Assembly: GCA_027622275.1 (NCBI GenBank)
Contig: JAQBZB010000060.1
Coordinates: forward strand, 1-35,729
Reading direction: 5' to 3'
DNA: 35,729 nt
Source: Planctomycetota bacterium
Lineage (GTDB): Bacteria; Planctomycetota; Planctomycetia; Pirellulales; Pirellulaceae
The notes beneath the pieces are model-generated. The model was not told the DNA's origin. It made no database searches and saw only the letters and a program-made list of their open reading frames with translations. Below, piece after piece: positions 1-9,356 of the stretch; positions within the stretch are counted from its first letter, which is position 1; every line of letters starts with the position of its first letter. Position numbers and translations under genes: made by a program.

Positions 1-92
1 TCGCCCTCCCGAAACTCAAATCGCGAAGTTGTTGATAATCACTTCCTAAGTTCTCTAACTGCATGGTCTTCTAGACGGGAGTCGGACGCCAG

Positions 93-1400
93 ATGGCGGA
101 TCGAGAGTCCAATTGGCAAGTTGACCTCGCACATGTCGCGCTGACCGATATCGGTATGCGGCGAGCAAACAACCAGGATTCGCATACCGTCGTGTTGGCG
201 AGCGATCAGGAGGAATGGCAGGCGCGGGGGCACTTCTTCATGGTGGCGGATGGGATGGGAGCGCACGCGGCAGGCGAGCTAGCAAGCAAGATCGCCGTCG
301 ATGGCGTTCCGCATCTGTATCGCAAGTACCGGGATCTGTCCCCACCGGAAGCGATGCAGAAAGCAATTGTCGAGACAAACAGCGAAGTCTATCGCCGGGG
401 GCAAGCCAACAGCGACTTTCGTGCCATGGGAACGACGGCCAGCGCCATGGCGCTGCTTCCGCAAGGCGCGTTGATTGGCCACATCGGTGATAGCCGCGTC
501 TATCGCGTTCGAGGCACGAAGTTGCAGCAGCTCACGCGCGACCACAGTTTAGTCTGGGAGCTGCGGGATGCTGGCCAATTCGATGGCGATTCCGATCTAG
601 CAAACTCCGTTCCAAAGAACGTCATTACACGATCGCTCGGTCCAAACGCTCATGTCCAGGTTGATATTGAAGGGCCGTACGGTGTGTTAGTGGGTGATAC
701 GTTCCTGCTTTGCAGCGATGGGTTAATGGCCCGCGTAACCGATGAAGAAATTGCCGCAATTCTGCGAAATCTGTCTCCCGGCGAGGCCGGGCGGCTGCTC
801 GTTGATCTGGCGAACCTTCGCGGCGGACCGGATAACATCACTGTTATTGTGGCGCAGGTAACGGGCAGCGAATTAGCGACTGCGGAAAGCGATTCTGCAC
901 CGATCAAGATTGGGACGGTAAAGCACGATCCGAAATCGGAACTCGTATTTCTCGTTTTGATCGCGGTGTTCTTCCTCGCCGCGTTGCTGCTCTCGGTGAT
1001 TGGGAATATGCCGGCAGCGCTGAGTGCTTTGGCGATCGGTCTGATCGTCGTTCTGGTGGCATTTGTCATCAGAAAGAGAAATGCGGCCAAGGGCATCGAG
1101 CTGGGAACGGCGCGCAAGCTCGGCAAAGGCCCCTACACGTCGGCGGATTGCCCCGATCCCGCCGAGTTCGCTGAAACGCTTGTCAAGATCACTCAAGAAC
1201 TGCGTCAGTCTCCCGCTGCCGTCAAGTACGACATCGAGTGGACTGATTTCGATTCGCATTGCCAACGCGCGGCAGAGGCATCCGGGGACGCTCGCCCAGA
1301 AGACGCGATTCGCGAGTCGGCGCGAGCCGTCTCGTTGCTCATGGAGTATATCCGCGAAGCGATGAACAAGGATGCTAGCGATTCAGCGATCGAATTGTAG
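93..1400 (+). CDS. PP2C-family serine/threonine phosphatase with C-terminal membrane anchor
   Basis: Encodes 435 residues. The first ~260 form a bacterial PP2C (PPM/Stp1-like) metal-dependent phosphatase that removes phosphate from Ser/Thr of proteins, typically opposing Hanks-type kinases. Visible motifs in order are RRANNQD (residues ~24-30), FFMVADGMGAHAAGE (metal-binding Asp, with Ala where the second Gly of DGMGGH usually stands), MGTTASAM, GHIGDSRVYR, LLCSDGL and GGPDNITVIV. Residues ~283-330 contain two close hydrophobic helices, followed by a ~105-residue soluble tail that I do not recognise. The catalytic domain should face the cytoplasm. The ATG is preceded by GGGAG at 78-82. The family call is secure; the substrate and the tail's role are unknown. 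Confidence 0.9.
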   Translation: MADRESNWQVDLAHVALTDIGMRRANNQDSHTVVLASDQEEWQARGHFFMVADGMGAHAAGELASKIAVDGVPHLYRKYRDLSPPEAMQKAIVETNSEVYRRGQANSDFRAMGTTASAMALLPQGALIGHIGDSRVYRVRGTKLQQLTRDHSLVWELRDAGQFDGDSDLANSVPKNVITRSLGPNAHVQVDIEGPYGVLVGDTFLLCSDGLMARVTDEEIAAILRNLSPGEAGRLLVDLANLRGGPDNITVIVAQVTGSELATAESDSAPIKIGTVKHDPKSELVFLVLIAVFFLAALLLSVIGNMPAALSALAIGLIVVLVAFVIRKRNAAKGIELGTARKLGKGPYTSADCPDPAEFAETLVKITQELRQSPAAVKYDIEWTDFDSHCQRAAEASGDARPEDAIRESARAVSLLMEYIREAMNKDASDSAIEL

Positions 1401-1650
1401 CGGGTGGCATGTGACGCACCGCTCGCGTGATGAAGCTTCGCCCCGAGTGGGCTCTGCCAGAACTGTCGTTTCAAGCCGCTCGTGAAATTGTTACAGTGTC
1501 GGCGCTTGTCCGCTCGGCCCGCGTGTGCCGCAAGACGTTGTTGTACGAAGACTTCGCGCCGGTGTTCGCGATTGTAACGGATGTCGGCACGCGGCTTGCG
1601 TACGATTGCCGATGCCCCACTTTTGTCCGCGGCACGAACAGGGATCGTTG

Positions 1651-2835
1651 ATGCGTCGAATCACTCGTTACCTCCTTGCTGAGTTTCTAAAGCTTTCGCT
1701 TGTCATGTCGGTTTGCATGACGGTTGGAATGCTGCTGGTCGTCGTCGGACAAGAGGCAATTCGCCAAGGTCTCGGGCCGATCGCGGTTATCAAGCTGCTT
1801 CCTTATGCCTTGCCGGTGGCTTTGGCCTATGTCGTTCCCGGGACGATTCTGTTCGCGGCTTGCAGCATCTACGGTCGCATGTCGGCGATGAATGAAGTCA
1901 CCGCCGTCAAGTCGCTCGGTATTTCGCCAATGGCGTTGCTGTGGCCCGCGCTGCTGTTTTCGTTCTCGATCAGCCTGGGAGCCGTCTGGCTGAACGACCT
2001 TGCGGCGTGGGGACGAATCGGTTTGAAACGCGTTGCTTTGGAGTCTGCCGAACAGATTGCTTATGGGATGTTGCGATCGAGCCGATCGTACAGTACGGAT
2101 CGGCTCTCGATTAACGTGAAAGATGTGCAAGGGCATGTTCTTGTACGTCCAACGGTGACCGTCTACGAAGATGACGACGGCCCGCCGATCGTGCTGTCCG
2201 CCGAATTTGCGGAGATCGATACCGACGCGGAACGCGACGTGTTGCTGATCTCGATGACAAATGGCGAGATCGAACGGGGTGACCGCATCCGCATGGACTT
2301 TCCGGATACCGAGGTGATCGAAGTACCGTTGTCGAACGCATCCCGCAAGGCCGGTGGGGCGATTCGGCCTGCCGATACGGCGTTGCGTCGCATTCCAGGC
2401 GAGATTGTCAGCCAGCGCGCCGCTCTGGAAGATCTCGAACGTACCTTGGCAGCCGAGGTGGCCTACCAGTTGATGACGGGAAACTTTGCGGAATTGAATG
2501 ACGAGCGGTGGAGCCAGCAGCAAGCCGCGATCGCGGGTGGTGAACTGATGCTCGCTCGATTGCACACCGAACCGTGGCGACGTTGGGCTAACGGCTTTAG
2601 TTGCTTTGCCTTTGTCTTGGTTGGCGCGCCACTGGCCGTTCGAATGCGCAGTGCGGATGTCTGGTCCAGCTTCATTGCCTGTTTTCTGCCGATTTTGATT
2701 GTCTACTATCCTTTACTTGCCTACGGCGTTGATTTATCGAAGTCAGGCGATTTACCACCTTATGCCGTGTGGATCGCGAACCTTGCGATGATGGCTGCCG
2801 GGTGCCTGATGATGCGACGCACGATCCGTCATTGA
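1651..2835 (+). CDS. LptF/LptG (YjgP/YjgQ) family permease
   Basis: Encodes 394 residues when started at the ATG beginning MRRITRYLLAEFLKLS, the usual N-terminus of this family. The reading frame continues 42 codons upstream, but that extension is Cys/Arg-rich and unlike the family, and AGGGAT lies 5 bases before the chosen ATG. LptF/LptG form the membrane part of the ABC machine that extracts lipopolysaccharide from the inner membrane. Three N-terminal transmembrane helices (~10-120) include the segment GRMSAMNEVTAVKSLGIS, typical of the coupling region. A periplasmic jellyroll-like domain (~130-290) and three C-terminal helices (~315-390) follow. It stands alone without LptB or a partner, so F versus G cannot be decided. 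Confidence 0.88.
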   Translation: MRRITRYLLAEFLKLSLVMSVCMTVGMLLVVVGQEAIRQGLGPIAVIKLLPYALPVALAYVVPGTILFAACSIYGRMSAMNEVTAVKSLGISPMALLWPALLFSFSISLGAVWLNDLAAWGRIGLKRVALESAEQIAYGMLRSSRSYSTDRLSINVKDVQGHVLVRPTVTVYEDDDGPPIVLSAEFAEIDTDAERDVLLISMTNGEIERGDRIRMDFPDTEVIEVPLSNASRKAGGAIRPADTALRRIPGEIVSQRAALEDLERTLAAEVAYQLMTGNFAELNDERWSQQQAAIAGGELMLARLHTEPWRRWANGFSCFAFVLVGAPLAVRMRSADVWSSFIACFLPILIVYYPLLAYGVDLSKSGDLPPYAVWIANLAMMAAGCLMMRRTIRH

Positions 2836-3157
2836 AATTGACATGACCCATGTTTTTCTCTACTTTCCGCCCGCCCGCAACTGCCAACGCATCATCGAAT
2901 GAGAGAATTAAACTGATCGCACCTGGATACCTTTCTGAATTCTGACGGGGTCGTTCAGACGCTAACGGCATGTGAAAATGCTATTGTGAAAACCAATTAG
3001 CTTGTGAATAATCCCGCGCTTCGAGCGCGCGGCCGCGACTCAAGGGGCGGCTGCGGTTGGAAGTCTTGTCATATCACAGCGGCTGGGCAACGCCTGTCTC
3101 GATTCGAGGCAAGCGCGATGATCTAGATGTCAACGTCGATTGATTGAGGACAAACTC
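2836..3157. other. Intergenic region, no gene seen
   Basis: This stretch separates the LptF/G-type gene from the methyltransferase. I see no coding potential on either strand beyond short shadows. A GC-rich hairpin (CGCGCT-TCG-AGCGCG, 3015-3029) lies in the middle and could end transcription from upstream, but it has no T-run. The Shine-Dalgarno sequence TGAGGA of the next gene is at 3144-3149. Confidence 0.5.
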
Positions 3158-4057
3158 ATGTTGGAAGCTCTCAGTCGCCTCCTCCCACTGACGCGATATC
3201 CCTATGTCGGTGAAAGGATAAACTGTCCGGTCTGTGACCACGCCTTGACGACCGATGTGGCGAACTTGGATCGCCGCTTCAAAAGATTGCCAACGAAATG
3301 TTGCGACGCGTGCGGTCTTCTTTTTACTAATCCCATGCCGACTGAAGACGAGTTGGGAGCCTACTACACGAAATACTACCGACTCGACTATCAAATGGCG
3401 ACAACAAGCCCCAAGCAAAAGCACATCGTGAAACGAAATCGAGAAGCTGCGATTCGTGTCGCGCACGTGATGGATCTGTTGCCCAGCAATGCTCGAACGC
3501 TCGACTTTGGTTGTGGCTCGGGCGAGTTTGTTTGCCAAATGTTGGAAAAGGGGTTCGATGCTCATGGATTTGAGCTTGGAGAGGCGTACGGCCGTTACGC
3601 ACAGAGCAAATTGGGTGAACGCATCCAGATCGAGAAATGGCAGGATCTGTCTTTCGATAGACCGTTTGATATGGTCACGTGTTTCCATGTCGTCGAGCAC
3701 CTGCGCGACCCGATCTCGGCGATGTCCAAGATGGTCGAGTGGTTAGCACCAGAAGGACTGGTCTACATCGGAGTCCCCGACATGGGGCAGAGACACCCGA
3801 GCAGGGGCTTCGGCGGACTGCACTTTGCTCACGTCTTGGGATTCAATCATCACAATCTCCTATTGGCCGCTCGCAAAGTTGGGTTGCGGCCCACGCGCAC
3901 GATTGCGCCAACAGACATCATTTTTGAACGAGGCGTTGCCGGAGAGGCGGACCAAATCGCCGTGAGCGGTCATCGGCTCAGCCAAGAGATCTATGGAAAC
4001 GGGAACGCCTATCGAAGCTATCTTCGCTATCAAGTCGGCAAGCTTGTGAAGCGATAA
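3158..4057 (+). CDS. Class I SAM-dependent methyltransferase with N-terminal zinc-type cysteine motif
   Basis: Encodes 299 residues. CPVC (23-26) and CDAC (49-52) form a probable zinc-binding cluster, followed by NPMPTEDELGAYY, a combination common in methyltransferases of sugar and cell-surface biosynthesis. The SAM-binding motif I is LDFGCGSGEF (~115-124), and the segment MVTCFHVVEHLRDP matches the UbiG/Methyltransf_23 group. A TTG start 18 bases upstream is possible, but the ATG has TGAGGA eight bases before it. No sugar or polysaccharide genes lie next to it, so the substrate cannot be inferred. It ends 139 bases before the sensor kinase and appears to be its own unit. Confidence 0.85.
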   Translation: MLEALSRLLPLTRYPYVGERINCPVCDHALTTDVANLDRRFKRLPTKCCDACGLLFTNPMPTEDELGAYYTKYYRLDYQMATTSPKQKHIVKRNREAAIRVAHVMDLLPSNARTLDFGCGSGEFVCQMLEKGFDAHGFELGEAYGRYAQSKLGERIQIEKWQDLSFDRPFDMVTCFHVVEHLRDPISAMSKMVEWLAPEGLVYIGVPDMGQRHPSRGFGGLHFAHVLGFNHHNLLLAARKVGLRPTRTIAPTDIIFERGVAGEADQIAVSGHRLSQEIYGNGNAYRSYLRYQVGKLVKR

Positions 4058-4196
4058 CGCTATCACGAAGTTGCAACGGACGGATTCCGAGTCAAGACGT
4101 GAACATCACTCAGAATCGCCCAGTGAATCCCCCAGATGTTTGCCGCTGTTGATGCAATGAAGTCATGCACTCCCGATCGCGACATGGAGGTCGCAG

Positions 4197-5798
4197 ATGT
4201 TTGCCCGATGTTCAATTCGATACAAGCTTCTGATCGGCGTGTCGCTGCTGTCCCTGATCGTTTGCGTCTTGTCAGTCAGTGGTTTGCTCGGCGTGAACTC
4301 GTACCGATGGCTGGCGCGGGCGGTCAGTCTCCGCGCGGCTGAATTGCCGCTTGCCGATGAGCTGACGCGCAGTGTTGCGGAACTTCGCATTACGTTCAGC
4401 CGGTTTCGTTCAGCTCATGACGTTGGCGACTCGCGAGTGCATAACGCCTTGGTTCATCATCAATTCGGTTATGATCTCGCCGACGTCAAGCAAGCATTGA
4501 AGAAGTACCGCGAGCAACTCGAACCCAACGGCACTGGGATCCGAGACAATCGGGAAGAATGGGACACGGTGACGAGTATTCAGCGGACGCTCGAGCGGAT
4601 CGAGCACCTGAGCGAGGCCGACGATTGGATCCTCGAGACCTATCGTGATGACAACCTACGGGAGGAGTTGGATGGTCTGTATCAACTGGCCGGAACGCTG
4701 CCCGGACATCTCCAGAGCAGGATGCTGCAACTGAAAGGGAATGCCCGCGGCGAATACCACACGCTTCTCGGGTTGACCTGGACGACGAGCATCTTGTCGA
4801 TCGGCATCCTGGGACTCTTGGTTCGGCTGTTCTACGACTGGGTCTTCCGGCCGCTGCGGGTGTTGATCACGGGCTCGCGGATCGTCGCGTCGGGCGAGTT
4901 CGACCATCGCATTCAGTTAAACTCACACGACGAGATGGCTGAGTTGGCGACGGCGCTGAACGATATGACGACCCGCTTTTGTGAGATTCGTGACGATCTT
5001 GATCAGCAAGTTCAACAGCGCACCAAAGAAGTCGTTCGCAGCGAGCAACTCGCAAGCGTCGGCTTTCTTGCCGCCGGAGTATCGCACGAGATCAATAACC
5101 CGCTGGCGATCATTGCCTGGTCCGCGGAAGCACTTGAGTCGCGTCTGCATGACATTATCTACAGCGACGACTTGAAACCGGACGACGAGCACGACCAAGA
5201 AATAACCGTTCTCAAGAACTACCTGCGCCGCATTCAGGACGAGGCGTTTCGCTGTAAGGGAATCACCGAGAAGCTGCTGGATTTCTCGCGGATTGGCGAC
5301 GTCGATCATCAAGACACGGATTTGCGGGAGCTGACCAACGATGTCATCGAGATGGTCAGGCACATTGGCAGCTACAGAAACAAACAGATTGAGTTTCAAT
5401 GCAGCGAACATGTTGTCGCCTGCGTGAATTCCCAAGAGATCAAGCAGGTCTTGCTGAATCTCCTGACGAACGCGCTCGACAGTCTCGACAAGGATGGCAC
5501 AGTTACCGTCGAGTTAGGACTGCATCGCGGTCAGGCGAGATTGATCGTCCGCGACGACGGGTGCGGCATGACCAGCGACGTACTCGAACACCTCTTTGAA
5601 CCTTTCTTCACGCGACGCCGCGATGGCCAAGGGACTGGCTTGGGGTTGTCGATCAGCTACCGGATCGTCATCGATCATGGCGGCAAGATCGAAGCCACGA
5701 GCCACGGTCCCGGCACCGGCTCGCAATTCTGCGTTTTTCTTCCCTTGGTCGGAACCAAACATGAAACCCAACAACAAAGACAATATCAAGTTGCGTAG
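4197..5798 (+). CDS. Membrane sensor histidine kinase (NtrB/ZraS-like)
   Basis: Encodes 533 residues. Transmembrane helix 1 is at ~10-32 and helix 2 at ~195-215, enclosing a ~160-residue, mostly helical periplasmic sensor domain rich in charged residues. A HAMP domain (~216-270) and a short coiled coil follow. The phospho-acceptor box is GVSHEINNPLA with His297. The HATPase domain carries an N-box (NLLTNALDSL, ~420), a G1 box (DDGCGM, ~451) and a G2 box (GTGLGLSI, ~479). GGAGG at 4186-4190 supports the start. The gene overlaps its response regulator by 38 bases, so the two are probably co-translated and are a cognate pair. The signal is unknown. Confidence 0.92.
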   Translation: MFARCSIRYKLLIGVSLLSLIVCVLSVSGLLGVNSYRWLARAVSLRAAELPLADELTRSVAELRITFSRFRSAHDVGDSRVHNALVHHQFGYDLADVKQALKKYREQLEPNGTGIRDNREEWDTVTSIQRTLERIEHLSEADDWILETYRDDNLREELDGLYQLAGTLPGHLQSRMLQLKGNARGEYHTLLGLTWTTSILSIGILGLLVRLFYDWVFRPLRVLITGSRIVASGEFDHRIQLNSHDEMAELATALNDMTTRFCEIRDDLDQQVQQRTKEVVRSEQLASVGFLAAGVSHEINNPLAIIAWSAEALESRLHDIIYSDDLKPDDEHDQEITVLKNYLRRIQDEAFRCKGITEKLLDFSRIGDVDHQDTDLRELTNDVIEMVRHIGSYRNKQIEFQCSEHVVACVNSQEIKQVLLNLLTNALDSLDKDGTVTVELGLHRGQARLIVRDDGCGMTSDVLEHLFEPFFTRRRDGQGTGLGLSISYRIVIDHGGKIEATSHGPGTGSQFCVFLPLVGTKHETQQQRQYQVA

Positions 5799-7149
5799 TC
5801 AGCTCAAAGTTCTCTTCGCCGACGACGAGGAGCCGTTGCAAGAGTTGATGAAGAACGAGTTGCCTCGCATGGGGCACGTGGTGACGGTTTGCCCGGACGG
5901 CCTGACGGCCGCCGCGGCCTTGGAGAAGAACACTTACGACTGCATCCTGGTTGACCTCGACATGCCAGGCATGAACGGTATTGAAGTCATCACGCGGGCC
6001 AAGGAGCTGTCACCCAATACGGAAGCCGTCGTCCTGACGGGCAAGTCGTCACTCAACACCGCCGTGGCCGCGCTCCGGCAAGGGGCCTTTGATTATCTGA
6101 CGAAACCTTGCAGGTTGGTCGAAGTCGAGGCGTTGCTCGAGCGAGTTGCCGAGAAGCGCGAACTCATGAAGAAGTGTGCAGCGTTACAACATCAGTTGCA
6201 TCACGTGGAAGGCGATCGCAGCTTGATTGGCAGCGGGCGGGCGATGCAACAAGTACGCGATTCGATCAGCAAGGTCGCACCGACCGGATCGACGGTGCTG
6301 ATCCTTGGCGAAACGGGATCAGGTAAAGAGCTGGTGGCACGCGCCGTCCACGAGCAGAGTCCACGCGCCACGAAGTCGTTCGTGGCGATCAATTGTGGAG
6401 CGCTCCCCGAATCGTTGATCGAAAGTGAATTGTTCGGGCATCGAAAGGGAGCCTTTACGGGAGCGGACGAGCATCGCGTCGGACTGTTCGAAGTCGCTCA
6501 TGGCGGCACGTTGTTCCTGGACGAAATCGGCGAATTGCCGAAGGCGATGCAAGCCAAGTTGTTGCGAGTTCTTGAATCCGGCGAGATCCGGCGTGTCGGC
6601 GATAACGATTCGCTGAAAGTCGACGTGCGTGTCGTCTGCGCGACACACCGCGATCTCGAACAAATGGTCGAAGAGGACGAATTCCGCGAAGACTTGATGT
6701 ATCGGATCAACACCTTTGAAATCACCTTGCCGCCACTCCGCCAACGGGTAAGCGACATTCCAGAACTCGCGAAACATCTCTATTGCCGATTTCGTCCCAA
6801 CGCCAAGGCAGGCGACAATCTGTTTTCGCCAGACGCCATCGAAGCACTCACTTCGCACACGTGGCCAGGCAATGTCCGCGAACTAGCCAACGTCATCGAA
6901 CATGCGACGATCGTGTGCGATGGTCTGCCGATCACCTCCGAGCATCTCCCCCGCCGATTCGGATCTCGTAGCGCTCGCACTGCCCCTTTCGGCCCGATGA
7001 CGCTGCGCGATCTTGAAATGCAAGCCATCCACGAATCGCTGGATCGCCACGATGGCAACAAGCCGGCCGTCGCCGACGAGTTGGGTGTCAGTCTCAAGAC
7101 ACTCTACAACAAGCTGAATCAGGCCAGTTCGCTAGAGAAATCGGCATAA
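5761..7149 (+). CDS. Sigma-54-dependent response regulator (NtrC family)
   Basis: Encodes 462 residues from the ATG inside the end of the kinase gene. A longer same-frame start at 5596 would read through kinase-coding DNA and is not needed. The receiver domain (~15-130) has the acidic pair FADDEE and phospho-acceptor Asp65 (LVDLDMPGMNG). The AAA+ domain has Walker A GETGSGKE (~183), the sigma-54 contact loop GAFTGA (~230), Walker B GGTLFLDEIGELP and the WPGNVREL segment. A Fis-type helix-turn-helix ends the protein (ELGVSLKTLYNKLNQ). All features needed to open sigma-54 promoters are intact. A long palindrome begins at the stop codon and may end the message. Confidence 0.93.
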   Translation: MKPNNKDNIKLRSQLKVLFADDEEPLQELMKNELPRMGHVVTVCPDGLTAAAALEKNTYDCILVDLDMPGMNGIEVITRAKELSPNTEAVVLTGKSSLNTAVAALRQGAFDYLTKPCRLVEVEALLERVAEKRELMKKCAALQHQLHHVEGDRSLIGSGRAMQQVRDSISKVAPTGSTVLILGETGSGKELVARAVHEQSPRATKSFVAINCGALPESLIESELFGHRKGAFTGADEHRVGLFEVAHGGTLFLDEIGELPKAMQAKLLRVLESGEIRRVGDNDSLKVDVRVVCATHRDLEQMVEEDEFREDLMYRINTFEITLPPLRQRVSDIPELAKHLYCRFRPNAKAGDNLFSPDAIEALTSHTWPGNVRELANVIEHATIVCDGLPITSEHLPRRFGSRSARTAPFGPMTLRDLEMQAIHESLDRHDGNKPAVADELGVSLKTLYNKLNQASSLEKSA

Positions 7150-7266
7150 GTAGCCATCACGCTCCGCCGTGATGAGCCCTTCAAGTTGAGCTTGAACTGG
7201 CAACAGAGTTTCCGCTCGGGAGGCGGTTCGCAACAGGCTCATCACGGCGGAGCGTGATGGCTACTT
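7148..7266. repeat. Perfect 31-bp inverted repeat with self-palindromic arms
   Basis: The left arm (7148-7178) and right arm (7236-7266) are perfect reverse complements around a 57-base centre. Each arm also folds on itself (CATCACG-CTCCGC-CGTGATG). The centre holds a small stem, TTCAAG...CTTGAA (7180-7196). The left arm overlaps the stop codon of the response regulator. It may act as a transcription terminator or be a REP/BIME-like mobile palindrome. Confidence 0.85.
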
Positions 7267-7370
7267 TTGTTGCTCGAACTGGAAAGAACGCGGCGCACGC
7301 ATTACACTGGGCGAGTCCTCTCCGCATAGAGGCTGTCCCCGATCCAGGCCCGGAACGAGTTTCACAAATC

Positions 7371-8753
7371 ATGGCAAACCAAAAGCAAAACCGCCGTCGC
7401 TTCCTGCAAACTTCGGGGGCTGCCGCCGCGGCAGTCACCGTTCCTTACTTTTTCTCAACGCGAGCGATCGCCGACGATCAACAGGCCGAGTCGGCCAACG
7501 ATCGACCGACGCTCGGTTGCATTGGCACCGGCAGCCGTTGGGGGTCCGTTGGGCCGTCGGCGATGAACTACGCGAATTGTGTCGCGGTTTGCGACGTCGA
7601 TGCGAATCATGCCGCGAACGCCGCCAATGTCGTTCAAAAGCATCAACAGCAAAGTGGCAAGGCTCCCGATATCTACGAGGATTATCGCAAGGTTCTGGAG
7701 CGCAAAGATATCGACATTGTGACCATCGTCACGACCGACCACTGGCACAGCAAGATCGCCATCGAAGCGATGCAAGCCGGAAAAGATGTTTATTGCGAGA
7801 AGCCACTTACGTTGACCATCGAAGAAGGCAAGCTGATCGGCAAGGTGCAACAGGAAACCGGCCGCGTCTTCCAAGTCGGCACGCAGCAGCGCACGGAGAT
7901 GGGACAGCGATTCCTGCATGCCATCGCCATGATTCGTGATGGACGTATTGGCGACGTGCAGAAAATCACTTGCGACATCGGGGGCGCGCCAATGAGCAGT
8001 GCGATCCCCGTCGCCGACGTCCCCTCGGGGTTGAATTGGGAGAAGTGGCTTGGACAAGCTCCCTTGGTGGACTATCGCTACGGTAAAGAGGGGAATCAAC
8101 CGAAGACGCGGTGCCATTATGAGTTCCGCTGGTGGTACGAATACTCGGGCGGCAAGCTGACGGATTGGGGCGCGCATCACGTCGATATCGCTCAATGGGC
8201 GATCGGTCAAAACGGACCCGGCCAAGGCGTTGTAAGCGTCGAGCCGGTCGAGGTGCATCATCCCGTTGACTTCAAGGACGGCAGGCCGGTGCAAGACGAC
8301 CGCTACAACACGGCCGACAAGTTTGTCATCAAGTGCATGTTCCCGGGCGGTGTCGAATTTAACATCGTGAGCAATTCGTCCGATGGTATCGGCATTTTGT
8401 TTGAAGGGACGAAGGGCCGCTTCCACGTCTCGCGCGGCAACACGAAAGGCAAGCCGTTCGAGGATCTCAAGGAAATGCCGCTCCCCGAAAACGCGATCGC
8501 CCAAGTCTATGGCGGCAAGCAGCCGACCAATCACATGGCGAACTTTATCGAGTGCGTCAAGACTCGCGAGTTGCCGATCTCCGACGTTCACACGCATCAC
8601 CGTGCGTTGACGACTTGCCACCTGTCGAACATCGCGATTCGCTTGGGCCGCGCGCTGAAGTGGGACTCCCAAGCGGAACAGATCGTTGGCGACGACGATG
8701 CCAATGCTTGGCAAAGCCGCAAGCAACGCCCAGGCTACGAGATCAACGTCTAG
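7371..8753 (+). CDS. Gfo/Idh/MocA family oxidoreductase with Tat-type signal
   Basis: Encodes 460 residues from the ATG giving [15 protein letters not shown]. The upstream frame (from 7254) runs through the palindrome and is rejected. The N-terminus is a twin-arginine signal (RRRFLQ, then [12 protein letters not shown]), so the enzyme should be exported folded. A Rossmann nucleotide site (CIGTGSRWG, ~47-55) is followed by [19 protein letters not shown] and the family signature [12 protein letters not shown] (~142-153). The C-terminal dehydrogenase fold contains [19 protein letters not shown], typical of planctomycete members. These enzymes act on sugars and inositols with NAD(P); the substrate is unknown. 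It is a close paralogue of the gene at 9357 and has a palindrome on each side. Confidence 0.9.
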   Translation: MANQKQNRRRFLQTSGAAAAAVTVPYFFSTRAIADDQQAESANDRPTLGCIGTGSRWGSVGPSAMNYANCVAVCDVDANHAANAANVVQKHQQQSGKAPDIYEDYRKVLERKDIDIVTIVTTDHWHSKIAIEAMQAGKDVYCEKPLTLTIEEGKLIGKVQQETGRVFQVGTQQRTEMGQRFLHAIAMIRDGRIGDVQKITCDIGGAPMSSAIPVADVPSGLNWEKWLGQAPLVDYRYGKEGNQPKTRCHYEFRWWYEYSGGKLTDWGAHHVDIAQWAIGQNGPGQGVVSVEPVEVHHPVDFKDGRPVQDDRYNTADKFVIKCMFPGGVEFNIVSNSSDGIGILFEGTKGRFHVSRGNTKGKPFEDLKEMPLPENAIAQVYGGKQPTNHMANFIECVKTRELPISDVHTHHRALTTCHLSNIAIRLGRALKWDSQAEQIVGDDDANAWQSRKQRPGYEINV

Positions 8754-8787
8754 TCCGATGCGTCTTCGGTCTGTTTGAAATCGGCGA

Positions 8788-8867
8788 GGCGAGCGGGGGA
8801 CGTCAGTCCCCTGATCGTCCTCCCGTTGTTCGCGTAATCATCAGGGGACTGACGTCCCCCGCTCGCC
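8788..8867. repeat. Perfect 28-bp inverted repeat with self-palindromic arms
   Basis: Arms 8788-8815 and 8840-8867 are perfect reverse complements around 24 bases. Each arm contains a smaller hairpin, GGGGAC-GTCA-GTCCCC. The element fills the gap between the first oxidoreductase and the GNAT gene, and its right edge lies 13 bases before the GNAT start codon. It could terminate the upstream message or hide the ribosome-binding site of the next gene. Confidence 0.85.
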
Positions 8868-8880
8868 AGGGGACCAAGAT

Positions 8881-9309
8881 ATGAGCGAAGAGGCTGGCGC
8901 GGTCGAAGTGCGACCTGTCGTTCCGGCGGAGCAAGCCGAAGTGCTGGCGCTGCTGAAACCATACGTCGATCAGAAGAAGCTGCTGCGGCGAACGATCGAT
9001 GAGCTTGATACGCTGTTGCCCAACGGTTTCGTGGCAGTGTCGGGCGGGCGGGTCGTCGGCTTTGCTACGCTGGAGGTCTATTCGCGGAAGCTGGCCGAGG
9101 TTCGAGCTTTGGTCGTCGCCGACGACCACAAAGGAAAAGGCGTCGGACATAAGCTTGTCGAAGCGTGTCTCCAGCGGGCTCGCGAAAAGGATGTCATGGA
9201 GGTGATGGCCATCAGTTCGGCCGAGTCATTCTTTCTTTCCTGCGGCTTCGGCTTTACACTACCGGACGAGAAGAAGGCTTTCTTCTTGCAAACCGGTACA
9301 CGACACTAA
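8881..9309 (+). CDS. GNAT-family N-acetyltransferase (ArgA-like C-terminal type)
   Basis: Encodes 142 residues, a single GNAT domain that would transfer acetyl from acetyl-CoA to an amine. The pyrophosphate-binding motif is VVADDHKGKGVGHKLVEAC (~82-100). The tail SAESFFLSCGFGFTLPDEKKAFFL resembles stand-alone N-acetylglutamate synthase-type GNAT proteins, so a role in arginine synthesis is possible but unproven, as no arg genes are near. The ATG follows the palindrome directly, with AGGGGA at 8868-8873 as the likely ribosome-binding site. It lies between two oxidoreductase paralogues; a functional link is not evident. Confidence 0.82.
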   Translation: MSEEAGAVEVRPVVPAEQAEVLALLKPYVDQKKLLRRTIDELDTLLPNGFVAVSGGRVVGFATLEVYSRKLAEVRALVVADDHKGKGVGHKLVEACLQRAREKDVMEVMAISSAESFFLSCGFGFTLPDEKKAFFLQTGTRH

Positions 9310-9356
9310 CTCACACTCCGCTCCGGACTCGACACATCATTCAGGGAACTGCCGAC

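Noticed and set aside
1687-2565. 292-residue open frame on the minus strand inside the LptF/G-type gene
   Set aside because: It is a shadow of a well-supported gene; the translation is Arg/His-rich with no motif.
7455-8726. 423-residue open frame antisense to the first oxidoreductase
   Set aside because: Mirror of a clear coding gene in high-GC DNA; no recognisable domain. The same applies to long antisense frames over nuoD, nuoG and nuoL.
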